DNA of 64,000 bases from Trichomonas vaginalis G3. Its lineage: Eukaryota; Parabasalia; Trichomonadida; Trichomonadidae. The notes beneath the pieces were generated by a model. The model was not told where the DNA came from. It was given only the letters and a program-made list of their open reading frames with translations, and searched no databases. Both the position numbers and the translations under genes were made by a program. The stretch covers positions 186,001 through 250,000 of the forward strand of contig NC_067205.1 of the NCBI RefSeq assembly GCF_026262505.1, in the 5' to 3' direction. This document shows positions 40,441 through 50,962 of this stretch, piece after piece; the stretch's first letter is position 1, and each line of letters opens with the position of its first letter.

Positions 40441-41789
40441 ACTTCCTAATACAAAATTTGATTCCCTTATTATCTTCTTAACAAAACTTAAGATTTCAAT
40501 AATACATCATGAAAACATTCATTTACTACATTCACACTGTTATTCCTTTCTATAAATTAACTCATTTAATAGAATCTTGTTTTTATATATTATTATTTTC
40601 TCATAATACTTCTAATTCCTCTATTTCCTCTTCCACATAAAATTTAATTTTGTAATGCTATCATATACACTTAATGTTTTCAAATTTTCAGATTTAAATT
40701 TAATCTTTATTTTCATCATCATTTATAATCTTGTTCCTATATAAAGTTATAATAAATTATCGTCAGATTCTAATATTTATGATTCTTACTACTCAATTCA
40801 ATATAATTATGTTAGTCACTCATATTCAGGAGAATAATTTAAAAATCTATAGCTCATATTTTGATAGTTATATATTTAGATGATATATATTGCAATTCCG
40901 GTTTCAACACGATCAAATGCCAAACCAAGACAAAATATATATGAATTTTCAAAATATCGATTTACATTAGAATCTATATCTAATTTTATCAATACACAAG
41001 TAGGGAATGTTCAATACATCTTTGAGCAACGTGAATAGCACAATTTTATAGGATTATTTGTTGATTATATAAAATATAAGCCAAATCGAATCTGCTGTAT
41101 AGTACTTTAGTTTATCATTGAATGTTAAATGTGTTCAGATAAATATTTGAGTCAGATATCGCATTTTCTAATTTCAAAATTTATCTCATGAAGTTAGAAT
41201 TTATTTGATCATACAACATCATGTTAGTCAAACCAGAGTTCAATGGCGATTCTAAAATGGAACAAATGCTGTTTTATCAAAATGTTAAAATATTAATCTA
41301 AAAAACTTAATATCTAACCAAACCATTCTAGAATTATTATATACAGGTATAGGCAATCTAAATGCACACGGAATTCGGAAAATTAAAAAGAATATTTATG
41401 AGATTATTAAATCTTATGTAATTCAATGAAAAGTAGATAATATGAATATCTATAGGCTATATATCAACATATGAGTTTTTGGTTTGACCAATACTATACT
41501 AATGTGATCAAATTAATCTGATTTCTTAGATTTTCATTTGAAGCATTTGCAGTAGTAGGGGTACCTTTATATATTAACATATTAAAAAATTGCGCTCCGA
41601 TTCGCAGTTTCTTCATGATTTTGAGATTGCATTAGATTTCGCGATGCAGAAAAAAATCACTTTAGATTCCCGTCAAACTCTAAGTATAAGCATGTCTCTA
41701 TATGTAGAAACTGTCTGCGCTATTTATTTCCCGGCTCAAAAAACCACGGTGTCTGTGTGAGGAAAATACCCATTTTAGGACCCTGGGTA

Positions 41790-42448
41790 TCAAATGAAAA
41801 AGAATACAATATAATTATGATTGATATTAAATGAAAGATAATTTGATATAATTATGATTGATATTAAATGAAAAGAAATTCTATATAATATTGATTGATA
41901 TGAAATGAGATGAAGTAAATTTAATATTGACATTAGCACCATGTTCAACTAAGAACTTGATAATATCGATTGATTTTCGATAAACAGCAATTGAAAGTGG
42001 ACATTCGTTATTTCATATCATATTTCATAAAATCTTGACTGATATTAAATGAAAAAGAATACTATATAATAATGATTGATATAAAATGAAAGAGAATTCT
42101 ATATATTAATGATTAATATGGAATGAAAGAGGATTCCATAAAATAATGATTAATAGGAAATCAAAAAGAATACTATATAATAATGATGGATATAAAATGA
42201 AAGAGAATTATATATATTAATGAGTGATCTGAAATTAAGTGATGTAAGTTTAACATTGATATCAGCACCATGTTCAACTAAAAGCTTGATGATATCGATT
42301 GAGTTTTGATAAATAGCAATTGAAAGTGGACATTCGTATTTTCAAAATATATTTCATATAATGATGATTGATATAAAATGAAATATAATATAAAATAATG
42401 ACTGATATGAAATGAAAGAGAGGTCTATATAATAAAGACTGATATGAA
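41790..42448. repeat. 37-bp minisatellite with two stranded ankyrin repeats
   Basis: A diverged unit of 37 bases (AATGATTGATATAAAATGAA then AGAGAATTCTATATATT) recurs through about 41,815-41,915, 42,040-42,235 and 42,355-42,460. Between the blocks, on the minus strand, lie two isolated ankyrin repeats: 41,919-42,008 (ECPLSIAVYRKSIDIIKFLV then EHGANVNI) and 42,248-42,337 (ECPLSIAIYQNSIDIIKLLV then EHGADINV). The period is not a multiple of three, so the ankyrin pieces are not joined in frame. Their position directly after the ankyrin gene shows they are its former 3' part. Confidence 0.75.
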
Positions 42449-43474
42449 ATGAAACAGAATAGATTTTGCATTGACATCGGCACCATGTGAAATAAGAATT
42501 CTTGCTGCATCTATATTTTTATACATTGTGGCGTAATGAAGAGCAGTCATTTCATATGTATCATGATAATCGACATCAATTTTATTAGTTGAATCAAATA
42601 AAAATTTTAAAACATCGGAATTTTGTGACATGCAAGCATAATGTATCATATTTCGTTTCCTACGATCAATTTTATTTGTAAGTTTTTCATTTTTGAGAAT
42701 ATCTATTGTTTGAGGAAAAGCAGCACACCATGGAACAATGAAGCTTTTTTCTCGCTCGAAAAGTATGAAAACAGCTTTCAAATTTTGGTATTTGATAATA
42801 TCGTCGATAATAAACTCATATTCATGGGGATCTTCAGAAGTAAATAGATCTCTATCTAAAACGAATTCAAACATTTCATTGTTGTGTGAACTTACAATAT
42901 CCATGAGACAATCTACATCTATTTGATTGTACTTTAGACATTCGTTGATAATGTCTCTATTTCTACCGATTAATGAACATCGAAGACATTTTTCTGATAA
43001 TGTAAAATTATGATTCGAAATTAAGAAGTTGAAAATATTTACAGATCCAAAATATGCACATGCTTCAATTAATGATAAATTGAAACTCTCCTTTCTTTCC
43101 AATGAAGGAATTTCTAAAAAAATATCACTGTTGAATTCTTTTGGAGTGATATACTCCTTAAATATATCGATTTTATCATGCACAACAGCAAAAATGAAGG
43201 GACTCATCGATGGAAATGATAAATTAGAAAGTTCCTTAATTTCATAACTGAGATTCTTGGATATTTCTTTATAATTCTCCAAAGAAGCATAATTGTATTG
43301 AATTGCTTTTAAAATTATCAGCGAGAGTTGGCTTTCTGTAAGTTGATACTTCGAAATCAGAACATTTTTGATGATATTGCACATATCTTCAACAGATTCG
43401 TTAGATTTTATTAGAAAAAGCTTGTCAAATGCTCCTATAAAGTCCAAATATGGCTTTGCATAGTCAGAACTCAT
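42425..43474 (-). CDS. Ankyrin-repeat protein (DUF3447 type), 3' end disrupted
   Basis: 349 residues, ATG at 43,474. The N-terminal 280 residues follow the DUF3447-like plan of trichomonad ankyrin proteins (MSPFIFAVVHDKIDIFKEYI, SLIEACAYFGSVNIFNFLIS), with canonical repeats at the end: NMIHYACMSQNSDVLKFLFD and MTALHYATMYKNIDAARILI followed by SHGADVNAK. Family members usually go on for many more repeats; here the frame runs into minisatellite DNA and ends with SILFHFISVFII, translated from that repeat. Two further ankyrin repeats lie stranded downstream. It is either a shortened but expressed protein or a pseudogene. Ankyrin repeats bind protein partners; the partner is unknown. Confidence 0.8.
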   Translation of the reverse strand: MSSDYAKPYLDFIGAFDKLFLIKSNESVEDMCNIIKNVLISKYQLTESQLSLIILKAIQYNYASLENYKEISKNLSYEIKELSNLSFPSMSPFIFAVVHDKIDIFKEYITPKEFNSDIFLEIPSLERKESFNLSLIEACAYFGSVNIFNFLISNHNFTLSEKCLRCSLIGRNRDIINECLKYNQIDVDCLMDIVSSHNNEMFEFVLDRDLFTSEDPHEYEFIIDDIIKYQNLKAVFILFEREKSFIVPWCAAFPQTIDILKNEKLTNKIDRRKRNMIHYACMSQNSDVLKFLFDSTNKIDVDYHDTYEMTALHYATMYKNIDAARILISHGADVNAKSILFHFISVFII

Positions 43475-44503
43475 GATTTTTTTATGGCAGACAAAAAAAA
43501 ATTAATAATCTACAAGTTTCATTTTTCAAAGTTTTGGGTTTTTATAGATTCTATTTTGAGATTCTTTTCTCTTTGGTAAACAGTAAACTTCAGAAATTTG
43601 AATGTAGTCACAACTCATAATGTTTGTCCAAAAATTTTCTTTGTGTCATGGAAATATTAAAAAAATTATAAATAACATACAAAAGATTGAAAATTTGACA
43701 TTAACACTCTCAAATTTGAGAACTTTGCTTGTGGTAAAGTGTTTACAAATGTAAACAAATTATAAATGTAAAGTTTATTATTTAAGAAATTGGCAAAATT
43801 CACAGGCACTTCCACCAATGTCCGCTCAAAATTGAGAGCGCTTCAAACGGTAGATGCCATTTTAATGAATTTACGCTTTTTAGAGAGACATATACACCAA
43901 ATGTGACAGCACATTTGCTTATCAATGAATTACTGTTCTATAAAATAAGTCTGTATGTATGAAAATTAATTTTTAAAAGTACATATAAAAGAGGCCTGGG
44001 GAGGACTTTGTCTTAAGGAACCCTTGCTATTGCTTCCTAGTTCCCAAAGCAAAAATATGCATTAATGTAATTTGTATGTGATTATTAGCCCACAGAGAGA
44101 TAAGTAAATTGCTTGTATTTCGATTATTGTGAAGTTCCGGGTGTCATCTCAATTGGTTGTTAAGCACATTGTCTGACTCATTGTCTATCATAAGCACATT
44201 ATTGTCTGACTAATTGTCTATCAGATCCCACAAAAACTCCCAAAATTCCGAATATATGCCTAAAGAGTTACAGACACAAGTATTTCATTTGATTGTTGAT
44301 TGTTCGACGATCCAAATGTACAACTTGTTTAGGAAAAATCTTCAAATATTTCGAACAATGTCACAGAATGATGTATGATAAGTATATTCTACAGAGAACT
44401 AACATGTGTTCAATGGATTTCGCTATCAATACTTATTTATAATATTATAATAGATTTTAATTGAAATATTTAATTTTTATATGAACTTTCCCAGAATTTA
44501 AAA
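43475..44503. other. Gene-free stretch with small repeats
   Basis: A short tandem duplication at about 44,161-44,225 repeats AAGCACATTGTCTGACTCAT in diverged form. At 44,275-44,308 AAGTATTTCATTTGATTGTT and the bases after it match the Cyc8-like TPR gene (about 46,747-46,780) except for two bases, so this may be a scrap of a TPR paralogue. No gene is seen. Confidence 0.45.
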
Positions 44504-45487
44504 TTATGAAAAGCTAATTGTATTAATAGGGATTGATAACATATAAAGTTTATTACTTTTTCGAATACTTTTACCTGCAAGTGCAAATTCAGCTTTACAA
44601 CTTCCAAGTGTAAAATGAATCAATTTGTTCGTAAAAAAAGTTCTTGCATGATTGGTAGCATAAGAACCTCTAAATGTATATGAAATAGAATTTTCAAAGA
44701 AACTATTGTTAACCATAAAATTATCCCATTTTAAGTATATTAAGCAACAACCTCGAGGAGCTGTATTATTGATAAAGGAAGATCTTTCCACAACAAAATC
44801 AACACCCATGTGGAAGATAATTCCAAAATTTGAATTAGAAATCATATTATTAATAATATTACATGAATCAATCATTGCCTTATTTCTAAGTTCTAAAATC
44901 GCAACATTTGCTCCTATTGCACTATGATTTGCAACTGTAGAAAAATTAAATTTCATAAAACCGCCATAAAGACTATTAAAATTACTAACATCGGCATTAT
45001 TCGCTTTGCATAACGAGAAATTTGTTAACGAAACTAGGATATTCGGACCACCTAATGTTAATGAAGAATTGCCTGATTCATCATTTCCAATATCAAAAAT
45101 GGAATCTTGAACAATATAATTAAAACTACCATAGTTGTTCCCTGTCATACAAAATTGCCCCGGCTTTTCACTTTGGCAATGGCTACCGCAAAATTTTCGC
45201 TGAACAATCGAACTGTTTGCACTAACAAAATAAACGCAGCCCCCAGAATCAGATGAGCTGCAATTACAGAATGAGCAACGGTTGTGTAAGAATGAAGAGT
45301 TATAATTTTCACGAAAATAAATTGCATGATCATTAAGTTCAAAAAAATTACAATCTTCTAAAAAATATTGGGTTTTCCCAACTTCTAACTGACAATTCTC
45401 GCAGTATTTAGTCTTCTGCTCTGTAAATTGGCTCGAATAGTAGTAATCCCATATATTGTCACTCTTGAAAAATGGCTTTCCCCGAAT
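44504..45487 (-). pseudogene. Beta-helix surface-protein-like remnant, no start codon
   Basis: An open stretch of about 327 codons bounded upstream by a stop (45,488-45,490). The first ATG is well inside, at 45,148, in the middle of similar sequence. The product is rich in Asn, Ser, Phe and Cys with irregular repeats such as AMIDSCNIINNMISNSNFG and RSSFINNTAPRGCCLIYL, typical of right-handed parallel beta-helix or Pmp-like surface proteins of trichomonads. Cys-rich blocks occur before it (YCENCQ, RCSFCNCSS, KFCGSHCQ). It lacks the signal peptide and C-terminal membrane anchor of full-length members, so it is probably a 5'- and 3'-shortened relic. The family name is tentative. Confidence 0.5.
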
Positions 45488-45976
45488 TCATATAGAAAAA
45501 CAAAAATAAGGTTTAAAAATTGAGATCATTCAGACACTAAACCACAAAAAAATTGAGAAGACAATAGATTAAGATATCAACAATAAAATACTGACCTGAC
45601 CTTCCCGATCATTATTGAGTAAAAAATTTAGTGTGGTTTCACCCCCTACATTTTCCTAAATCTCAGATTAAGCTTCTGATGATCGATTTTTTATTAAGGT
45701 CCACGGTACATTTTCAATACTATTCAAAAATTGAATGCTAAAATGAGAATTATCGTTATCGTCTTCAACTTGAATCGATTTTTTTGGAGCTTCTTGGTTA
45801 ACGAAATTCAAAAATTATATTAAAAATAGTATACAAATATGATATCAAATCAGAATCTATAAATAGATATGGGCTTTTCCATATAAATTTTGAACATTAA
45901 CGATAGCCTTCACTTGGCCGGACCGTGGACCCTTAAAAAAAATTCAGAAATTTACAGAAATCTTTATTAAATAGCT
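45488..45976. other. Intergenic, nothing recognised
   Basis: About 490 bases between two minus-strand reading frames. No repeat or RNA gene recognised; it may hold lost 5' parts of the beta-helix relic, but no coding block is visible. Confidence 0.5.
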
Positions 45977-47290
45977 TTATTCAAATACACTCTTTGGCGA
46001 AGTAGAGAGTACACTCAGTTCGCTCATATTCATATCAGGTATGAAACTGTCAGGAATAAGCGGAACTGACGCCAAATAATCCGAAGCAAATTTCTCCGGG
46101 ATTTGCAAGAAGAATTTGTCCTCAGACACTTCCTTCAGCTGGTATGAGTTATGTGCCCTCATATTTGTAAATCTTTCGTTGAACTCTCTACAATTGGGAC
46201 ATTTTTGCAGGCCAGTCTGATAAAACTTACCTGCATTTGCCATATCCTGCCTCAGCTCGTAGATTAAACCTATATTGAGCCACGGTTCAGGGATATCGCA
46301 TCTTATATATAATGCGCGTTGAAAAGTAGACAGCGCGTCGTTTATCTGTTGGTTCTTGAAGTATAAATTGCCAAGCGATATCCAGAAATAAGGGGAATCG
46401 CTGCAATATTCTATACAATTTTTGTATTTTTCGTAAGCTTGCTTTGAATCACCCATCTTTAGGCTGACACGAGCATCTATAAGCACCAAACTAGGATCAA
46501 ATCCGAATCTTTGGAGTGCATCATTTAATTCGAGTTGTAGTTCTTGTAGCATAGTGCCGTTCGAAAGGATGAGTCTTGTAATGAAGTATTGGCGAGTTGC
46601 GTCGATATTATTTGGGTGTTGCTGATAAAGTGACTGATAAATTTGAAGACTTTGTTCTGGCTGTCCTTGAAGGCTTAAATTGTATGCAATCTGTAACTGC
46701 ATATCGCCCTCAGACATTCCATGAGGAAGATTCTCCTTCAAAGACATAAGTATTTCATTTGATTGTTGATATTGTTCGACCAACCTATAAAGTAAGGCCA
46801 ATCTAAAGCAAATATCGTTTCTAATCTGTATATTCGGTGTAAGCTGTAATATATTTTTTAGATATGGTATTGCAAATTCTGTATATCGAAAATGGGCATA
46901 AACTATGCCAGCAAGGTATGAAAAATTAACATCTGGAGTCTCTATAAACTTAACTATATGCGAACAGGCCGCAAACGCATTCGGAAAGTCACCAAGAGCT
47001 AAATAACAATAACCAAGTGACATCCAAATAGTCGTTTTTTCTGTTTCTTTCTGTAATAGCTTGCCGTAGTCTTCTATCACCTTCCTAATTCGTTCTACAA
47101 TGATTTTATAATCAGGAAATATAGCTAAGACTTGAGGATTGTTCGGATTATAACTAATTGCACGCTTTGTTGCCAGTGAAGCATCATCTATATAGCCGAG
47201 ATCCTTGGCAACACTAGCTGCAACTGAAAATGAATCCTCGAAACTCAGGTTTACTTTCTCTAAGTAATACCTTGAGGTCGGGTTGTGCAT
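45977..47290 (-). CDS. TPR protein, Cyc8/Ssn6-like
   Basis: 437 residues, ATG at 47,290. About eight to ten tetratricopeptide repeats fill 85-390: TTIWMSLGYCYLALGDFPNA, SPYFWISLGNLYFKNQQIND, EPWLNIGLIYELRQDMANAG. The order of repeats and the block around QKCPNCREFNERF resemble the yeast Cyc8/Ssn6 co-repressor, in which consecutive TPRs bind Tup1 and DNA-binding proteins. The C-terminal 50 residues are non-repetitive (PDSFIPDMNMSELSVL). No catalytic domain, signal or membrane segment. If the assignment is right it is a nuclear transcription co-repressor; other TPR scaffolds (APC, UTX) remain possible. Confidence 0.7.
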   Translation of the reverse strand: MHNPTSRYYLEKVNLSFEDSFSVAASVAKDLGYIDDASLATKRAISYNPNNPQVLAIFPDYKIIVERIRKVIEDYGKLLQKETEKTTIWMSLGYCYLALGDFPNAFAACSHIVKFIETPDVNFSYLAGIVYAHFRYTEFAIPYLKNILQLTPNIQIRNDICFRLALLYRLVEQYQQSNEILMSLKENLPHGMSEGDMQLQIAYNLSLQGQPEQSLQIYQSLYQQHPNNIDATRQYFITRLILSNGTMLQELQLELNDALQRFGFDPSLVLIDARVSLKMGDSKQAYEKYKNCIEYCSDSPYFWISLGNLYFKNQQINDALSTFQRALYIRCDIPEPWLNIGLIYELRQDMANAGKFYQTGLQKCPNCREFNERFTNMRAHNSYQLKEVSEDKFFLQIPEKFASDYLASVPLIPDSFIPDMNMSELSVLSTSPKSVFE

Positions 47291-48004
47291 TGCTGGGCAA
47301 AAATTTATATCACATGTCTGGGCCCTTCAGAAAAAATTAGTGACCATCAAAAATATATTCAGCTTTATACGAAATATTCATGTATTTTGGAAACTATTCA
47401 AAAGTCGCCTGAATCAAAGTCCGAAATTAATTAATCTTCTGAACCGGGGAAAATGCTAAAAGTTATGTTTTAATTGCTCAGATAAACTAATCATACAGTT
47501 TCCATGTTGGTTCACATTTCCAATTTTAATTCTAGTAAATATTATGCCATTTTTGGCAATTGTTCCCGTAAAAAAAGAGAATTTCCATAGATAACTGCAT
47601 TCAAATAATTCAACTCGAACATAAGACGATATTTATGAAAATAGTTTTAATTCATTTGTACCCTGTCTTGAAAATCTTTCACATTTTGTGCTTAAATTGT
47701 AAACGCCTTCCAGTTAAAGCTATGACGTAGAGATACACTCTACACAGCAGAAAATGCATATTAAATTCTGCAAACACGACGGAAACAAGATCGAAGAATT
47801 CCAGGAGAAGAAAAATGAATTCTTTATGCAAAAAGATTTTATTTAGAGCTATTATATGCAATAAGAAGTATTATCCATGATTTTTGAATAAACCATCCAA
47901 AAAATTGACAACTTACATTTTTTATAAAACTTACTGCTTTTGTATTATTATTAATAATTTTCATATTTTTGAATTTTCTGCCACGAAAAAATAAAAATAA
48001 AAAA
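47291..48004. other. Intergenic, nothing recognised
   Basis: Divergent promoter region of the TPR and TRAPP-like genes, about 710 bases, AT-rich. No repeat or RNA gene seen. Confidence 0.55.
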
Positions 48005-49615
48005 ATGATGAAATCAAGAACAGACCTTATTTCTAAACTCAATAACTATGGTAATCTTATAGAAAACGGAAACTATAAAGAAGCAGATGCAGAATCTGAA
48101 TCTTTATTAGATTACATCATGGGATATCATTTTTACACTTTATTAGGAAAATATTTCAAATTAAAATCAAAAATCGATGAAAATGCAAACCAATCCGATA
48201 AAATTTTATTAGACTATTTAATTTTATTATCTAAAAGAGTTAATTTATCAAATGCAAGCGATTTTGCAAATAAACTTACTTTACTTTTAACTTCAGATCA
48301 ACAAATTTCATTAAAAATACCTACAAGATTAAGTGGAATAGTACCAATTGATATAAAATTGAATTATCATCAAGATGATATTTACTCGGGTTCAAATGCC
48401 TTTCTTTACATAAATATATGGTCGGATTTGCCATATGATTTAACATGCTGCAAATTAGAAATCGAATTTACTCATAATAGAGGCCCTGCAACGTCATTAG
48501 TTATAAATAACATTGACATTTTATCAAAGCAGCTAAACAAGCAAGTTGCAACAAGTATCATCCCACATAGAGTTTCATCTCAAAAAGTTTCGAAAATTCT
48601 ATTAACAATTGAAGGAAAAACAATCGAATTTGAAATACAACGCCAAGTTTCGATCAAAGTACTTCCAGATCCTAATGCTTGCAAGATAGAAGTCCAAAAG
48701 CCAAACAGATCTTTAATTGGAGTTCAAATTCCAGTGAATATTACTTTCAAAGCTCCATATACAGAACTTATTGACATACAGCCAACATTTCAATGCACAA
48801 ACAACTTTCCTCCAATCATTGAAGGCGATTTCCTTCCATTTAACATGAAGGTTGGAGAATCTGTAACAAAACTCTTTTATTTTGAGTCAAATACACCAGT
48901 ATTTACAACAGTTGTAATGAATGTTGTATTCCAAACCGAAATTTCCGGCGAAACAAAGATAAAACACGTAATTAATTTTGATTTTATCAGTCCTTTCATT
49001 GTCAAACCATTTTTGTTCGATTCCAACTATCAGGAACAAAGAAATCCGAAATTATCAAACGATACAACCTATCTTTTGGAGACTTCTCTGCTTAATGATC
49101 TTCAAGATAATATTTTAATCGAAAAGATCGAAGATTGCCAAGCAACTGACCTCCCATGCCTACTAGAACCAGGTGAGCGATATACATTTACAGTTATTCA
49201 AAAGCCAGGACCGGCAAACAGAAAAATTCATTTTGTATCAAAAGATGAAAAGATTGTCTTCTTTTTGAAGATGCAACCATTTGCAGAACTCGTTCGCAAG
49301 ACACATTACAACTTCAAATCTCCAACAGAAGCAATAATTAACACAAAATTTAATTGTGTTATAGAAATCGACAAAACGCAGGACACAGAAAAAGCCTGCG
49401 GTATAATTCATATAATTGTCGATAAAAGCTCTCAATTTGCTGAAATTGGACCTTCTGAAGTAAATACTGTTGTTTGGTCATCAAAAGTGACTCAAATTCC
49501 AATCACATTCATTCCTATGGTAGCTGGATCATATATCTTACCTAAGATAACAATAATTGACGAAACTTCCGTTCCACAAGAGTTTATTAGGTCAATCATC
49601 GTCAATTACCAATGA
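48005..49615 (+). CDS. TRAPPC10/11-like trafficking protein (tentative)
   Basis: 536 residues from ATG 48,005; the frame opens upstream only at a TTG. The first 115 residues are helical (LISKLNNYGNLIENGNYKEA). From about 120 on the chain is beta-rich, with several sandwich-like domains, for example FLYINIWSDLPYDLTCCKLE and VPIDIKLNYHQDD. Helices followed by Ig-like gryzun sandwiches is the layout of TRAPPC10 and TRAPPC11, which help the TRAPP complexes activate Rab1/Rab11 at the Golgi. Length is about half that of animal TRAPPC10, so it may match only the C-terminal half. Family call is from overall pattern only. Confidence 0.45.
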   Translation: MMKSRTDLISKLNNYGNLIENGNYKEADAESESLLDYIMGYHFYTLLGKYFKLKSKIDENANQSDKILLDYLILLSKRVNLSNASDFANKLTLLLTSDQQISLKIPTRLSGIVPIDIKLNYHQDDIYSGSNAFLYINIWSDLPYDLTCCKLEIEFTHNRGPATSLVINNIDILSKQLNKQVATSIIPHRVSSQKVSKILLTIEGKTIEFEIQRQVSIKVLPDPNACKIEVQKPNRSLIGVQIPVNITFKAPYTELIDIQPTFQCTNNFPPIIEGDFLPFNMKVGESVTKLFYFESNTPVFTTVVMNVVFQTEISGETKIKHVINFDFISPFIVKPFLFDSNYQEQRNPKLSNDTTYLLETSLLNDLQDNILIEKIEDCQATDLPCLLEPGERYTFTVIQKPGPANRKIHFVSKDEKIVFFLKMQPFAELVRKTHYNFKSPTEAIINTKFNCVIEIDKTQDTEKACGIIHIIVDKSSQFAEIGPSEVNTVVWSSKVTQIPITFIPMVAGSYILPKITIIDETSVPQEFIRSIIVNYQ

Positions 49616-50140
49616 AATATAATGCGTTTATTATGATTTTGTTTATTTTATCTTACTAAATCTGTTTAATTCGAATTAGACAAATTTTTCATCCAATAAT
49701 TTTTTGAATATTTTTATAAATTTAAATTAAGATAAAAATAACTTTGCTTCTTTTCTCTTTGCTTATCATAAGCAAATTTCTATATTTAACTATCCTCAAT
49801 TTCTTACTTGTAAAATTTCAAGAATTATTTTCACTATTTATCGGTCGGAAATAGACAGAATGCATTTCATAATGGGTTTAATTCTATTTTCTATTCTACT
49901 TCTGTTTCATATAATCTTCAGAACGGAATTTTTTGCAACAAAATTTTTATTCAACATGAATATAAAACGATCCAATATGGAGTATGCATGTGCCAAAGCG
50001 TTTTAATCTTAACATTTATTTAGTATAATAGTATTAAATCGACTTATATGAATCTGGAACCTAAAAGCTATCTTTTATAATAGAGAAATGAAGCATGAAA
50101 TAAGTCAATCTTTTTTGATGATGTTCAAAAAGTGACAAAT
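49616..50140. other. Intergenic, nothing recognised
   Basis: About 525 bases of AT-rich spacer between two plus-strand genes. No feature recognised. Confidence 0.6.
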
Positions 50141-50962
50141 ATGGTAAAAATCGGAATTGTTCAACTTAGCAGTGGCGATGACAAGGCTGCAAATGTTGCC
50201 AGAGCTGCTGAAAAGGTCAAGAAATGCGCCCAGGACGGAGCAGAAATTGTTGTTCTTCCAGAAATTTTCAATGGACCTTATTCCACAGCTAAATTCAGAG
50301 AATATTCAGAGCCAGAAGGTGGGGAAACATGGCAAAGGCTATCCAATATGGCAAAAGAGAATAATATCATATTGATAGGTGGATCTATTTCAGAATTTTG
50401 CGAAGACAAGATTTACAACACATCATACATATTCGATCAGCAAGGTAAGCAAATAGGAAAGCATAGGAAGATGCATATGTTCGATATTGACGTAAAAGGA
50501 GGACAAAGATTCAAAGAATCTGATGCATTAACACCAGGAAACCAAGTTACAGTTGTTGACACATCCATTTGTAAGATTGGCGTATGCATTTGCTTTGATT
50601 TCAGATTCCCTGAACTTGCAAGGTTAATGGCACTCAAAGGCGCTAAAATGATCATTGTTCCTGGTGCATTCAACATGACTACTGGCCCAGCACATTGGGA
50701 ATTACTATTTAGACAACGTGCTGTTGATAATCAAGTCTTTACAATTGGATGTGCACCAGCTAGAAATACAGAAGCTTCTTACGTTTCCTTTGCTAATTCT
50801 ATAGTTGTTGGACCGTGGGGAGATGTCATTTATAATGCTGGAATTGAAGAAAAAGCAGAAGTCGTTGAAATCGATTTGGAAAAAGTAGATTCAATAAGGC
50901 AGCAGCTTCCACTTCTATCTGCTCGTCGCACAGATGTATATGAAATGAAAGAAACAAAATAA
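50141..50962 (+). CDS. Nit2-type omega-amidase (nitrilase superfamily)
   Basis: 273 residues from ATG 50,141 (MVKIGIVQLS); an upstream GTG in frame is not a likely start. The full Glu-Lys-Cys triad is visible: Glu in VVLPEIFNGPY, Lys in HRKMHMFDIDV and Cys in IGVCICFDFRFPELARLM. VPGAFNMTTGPAHWELLFRQ, ending in RAVDN, is diagnostic of the Nit2 branch. The enzyme hydrolyses alpha-ketoglutaramate and alpha-ketosuccinamate to the keto acids plus ammonia, repairing transamination products of glutamine and asparagine. Length is standard. Its ammonia output would meet an Rh-type channel, though that gene lies 24 kb away and is not co-transcribed. Confidence 0.92.
   Translation: MVKIGIVQLSSGDDKAANVARAAEKVKKCAQDGAEIVVLPEIFNGPYSTAKFREYSEPEGGETWQRLSNMAKENNIILIGGSISEFCEDKIYNTSYIFDQQGKQIGKHRKMHMFDIDVKGGQRFKESDALTPGNQVTVVDTSICKIGVCICFDFRFPELARLMALKGAKMIIVPGAFNMTTGPAHWELLFRQRAVDNQVFTIGCAPARNTEASYVSFANSIVVGPWGDVIYNAGIEEKAEVVEIDLEKVDSIRQQLPLLSARRTDVYEMKETK

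Larger units (their letters stand above)
35319..41787. mobile_element. Giant foldback element: 6.5 kb near-perfect palindrome
   Basis: Two arms are reverse complements. The left arm runs 35,317-38,044 and the right 38,337-41,789, around a 292-base single-copy spacer. The outer ends read CCCAGGGTCCTAAAATGGG and its complement, each bordered by TA (35,317-35,318 and 41,788-41,789), as expected for insertion at a TA target (Tc1/mariner-like). Away from the arrays the arms differ at only a few places, for example a one-base length difference near 35,836/41,272 and one A/G near 35,873. Each arm has the same layering from the outside in: about 1.3 kb AT-rich, an array of a 122-bp unit, then about 400 bases with a short open frame. 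No transposase is seen, so movement would need one from elsewhere. The class (giant foldback) is inference; the structure is direct. Confidence 0.85.

Noticed and set aside
36627-40555. Many 68-codon frames repeated every 122 bases (MHNTLLSVKLPHSSYERGRL and so on)
   Set aside because: They have the repeat's period exactly, occur in mirrored form in both arms and consist of translated hairpin sequence. They are by-products of the tandem repeat and not a gene family.
45145-45342. 65-codon minus frame with hydrophobic residues next to the beta-helix relic
   Set aside because: The same bases read in the neighbouring frame give Cys-rich sequence that continues the relic, so this frame is the shadow.
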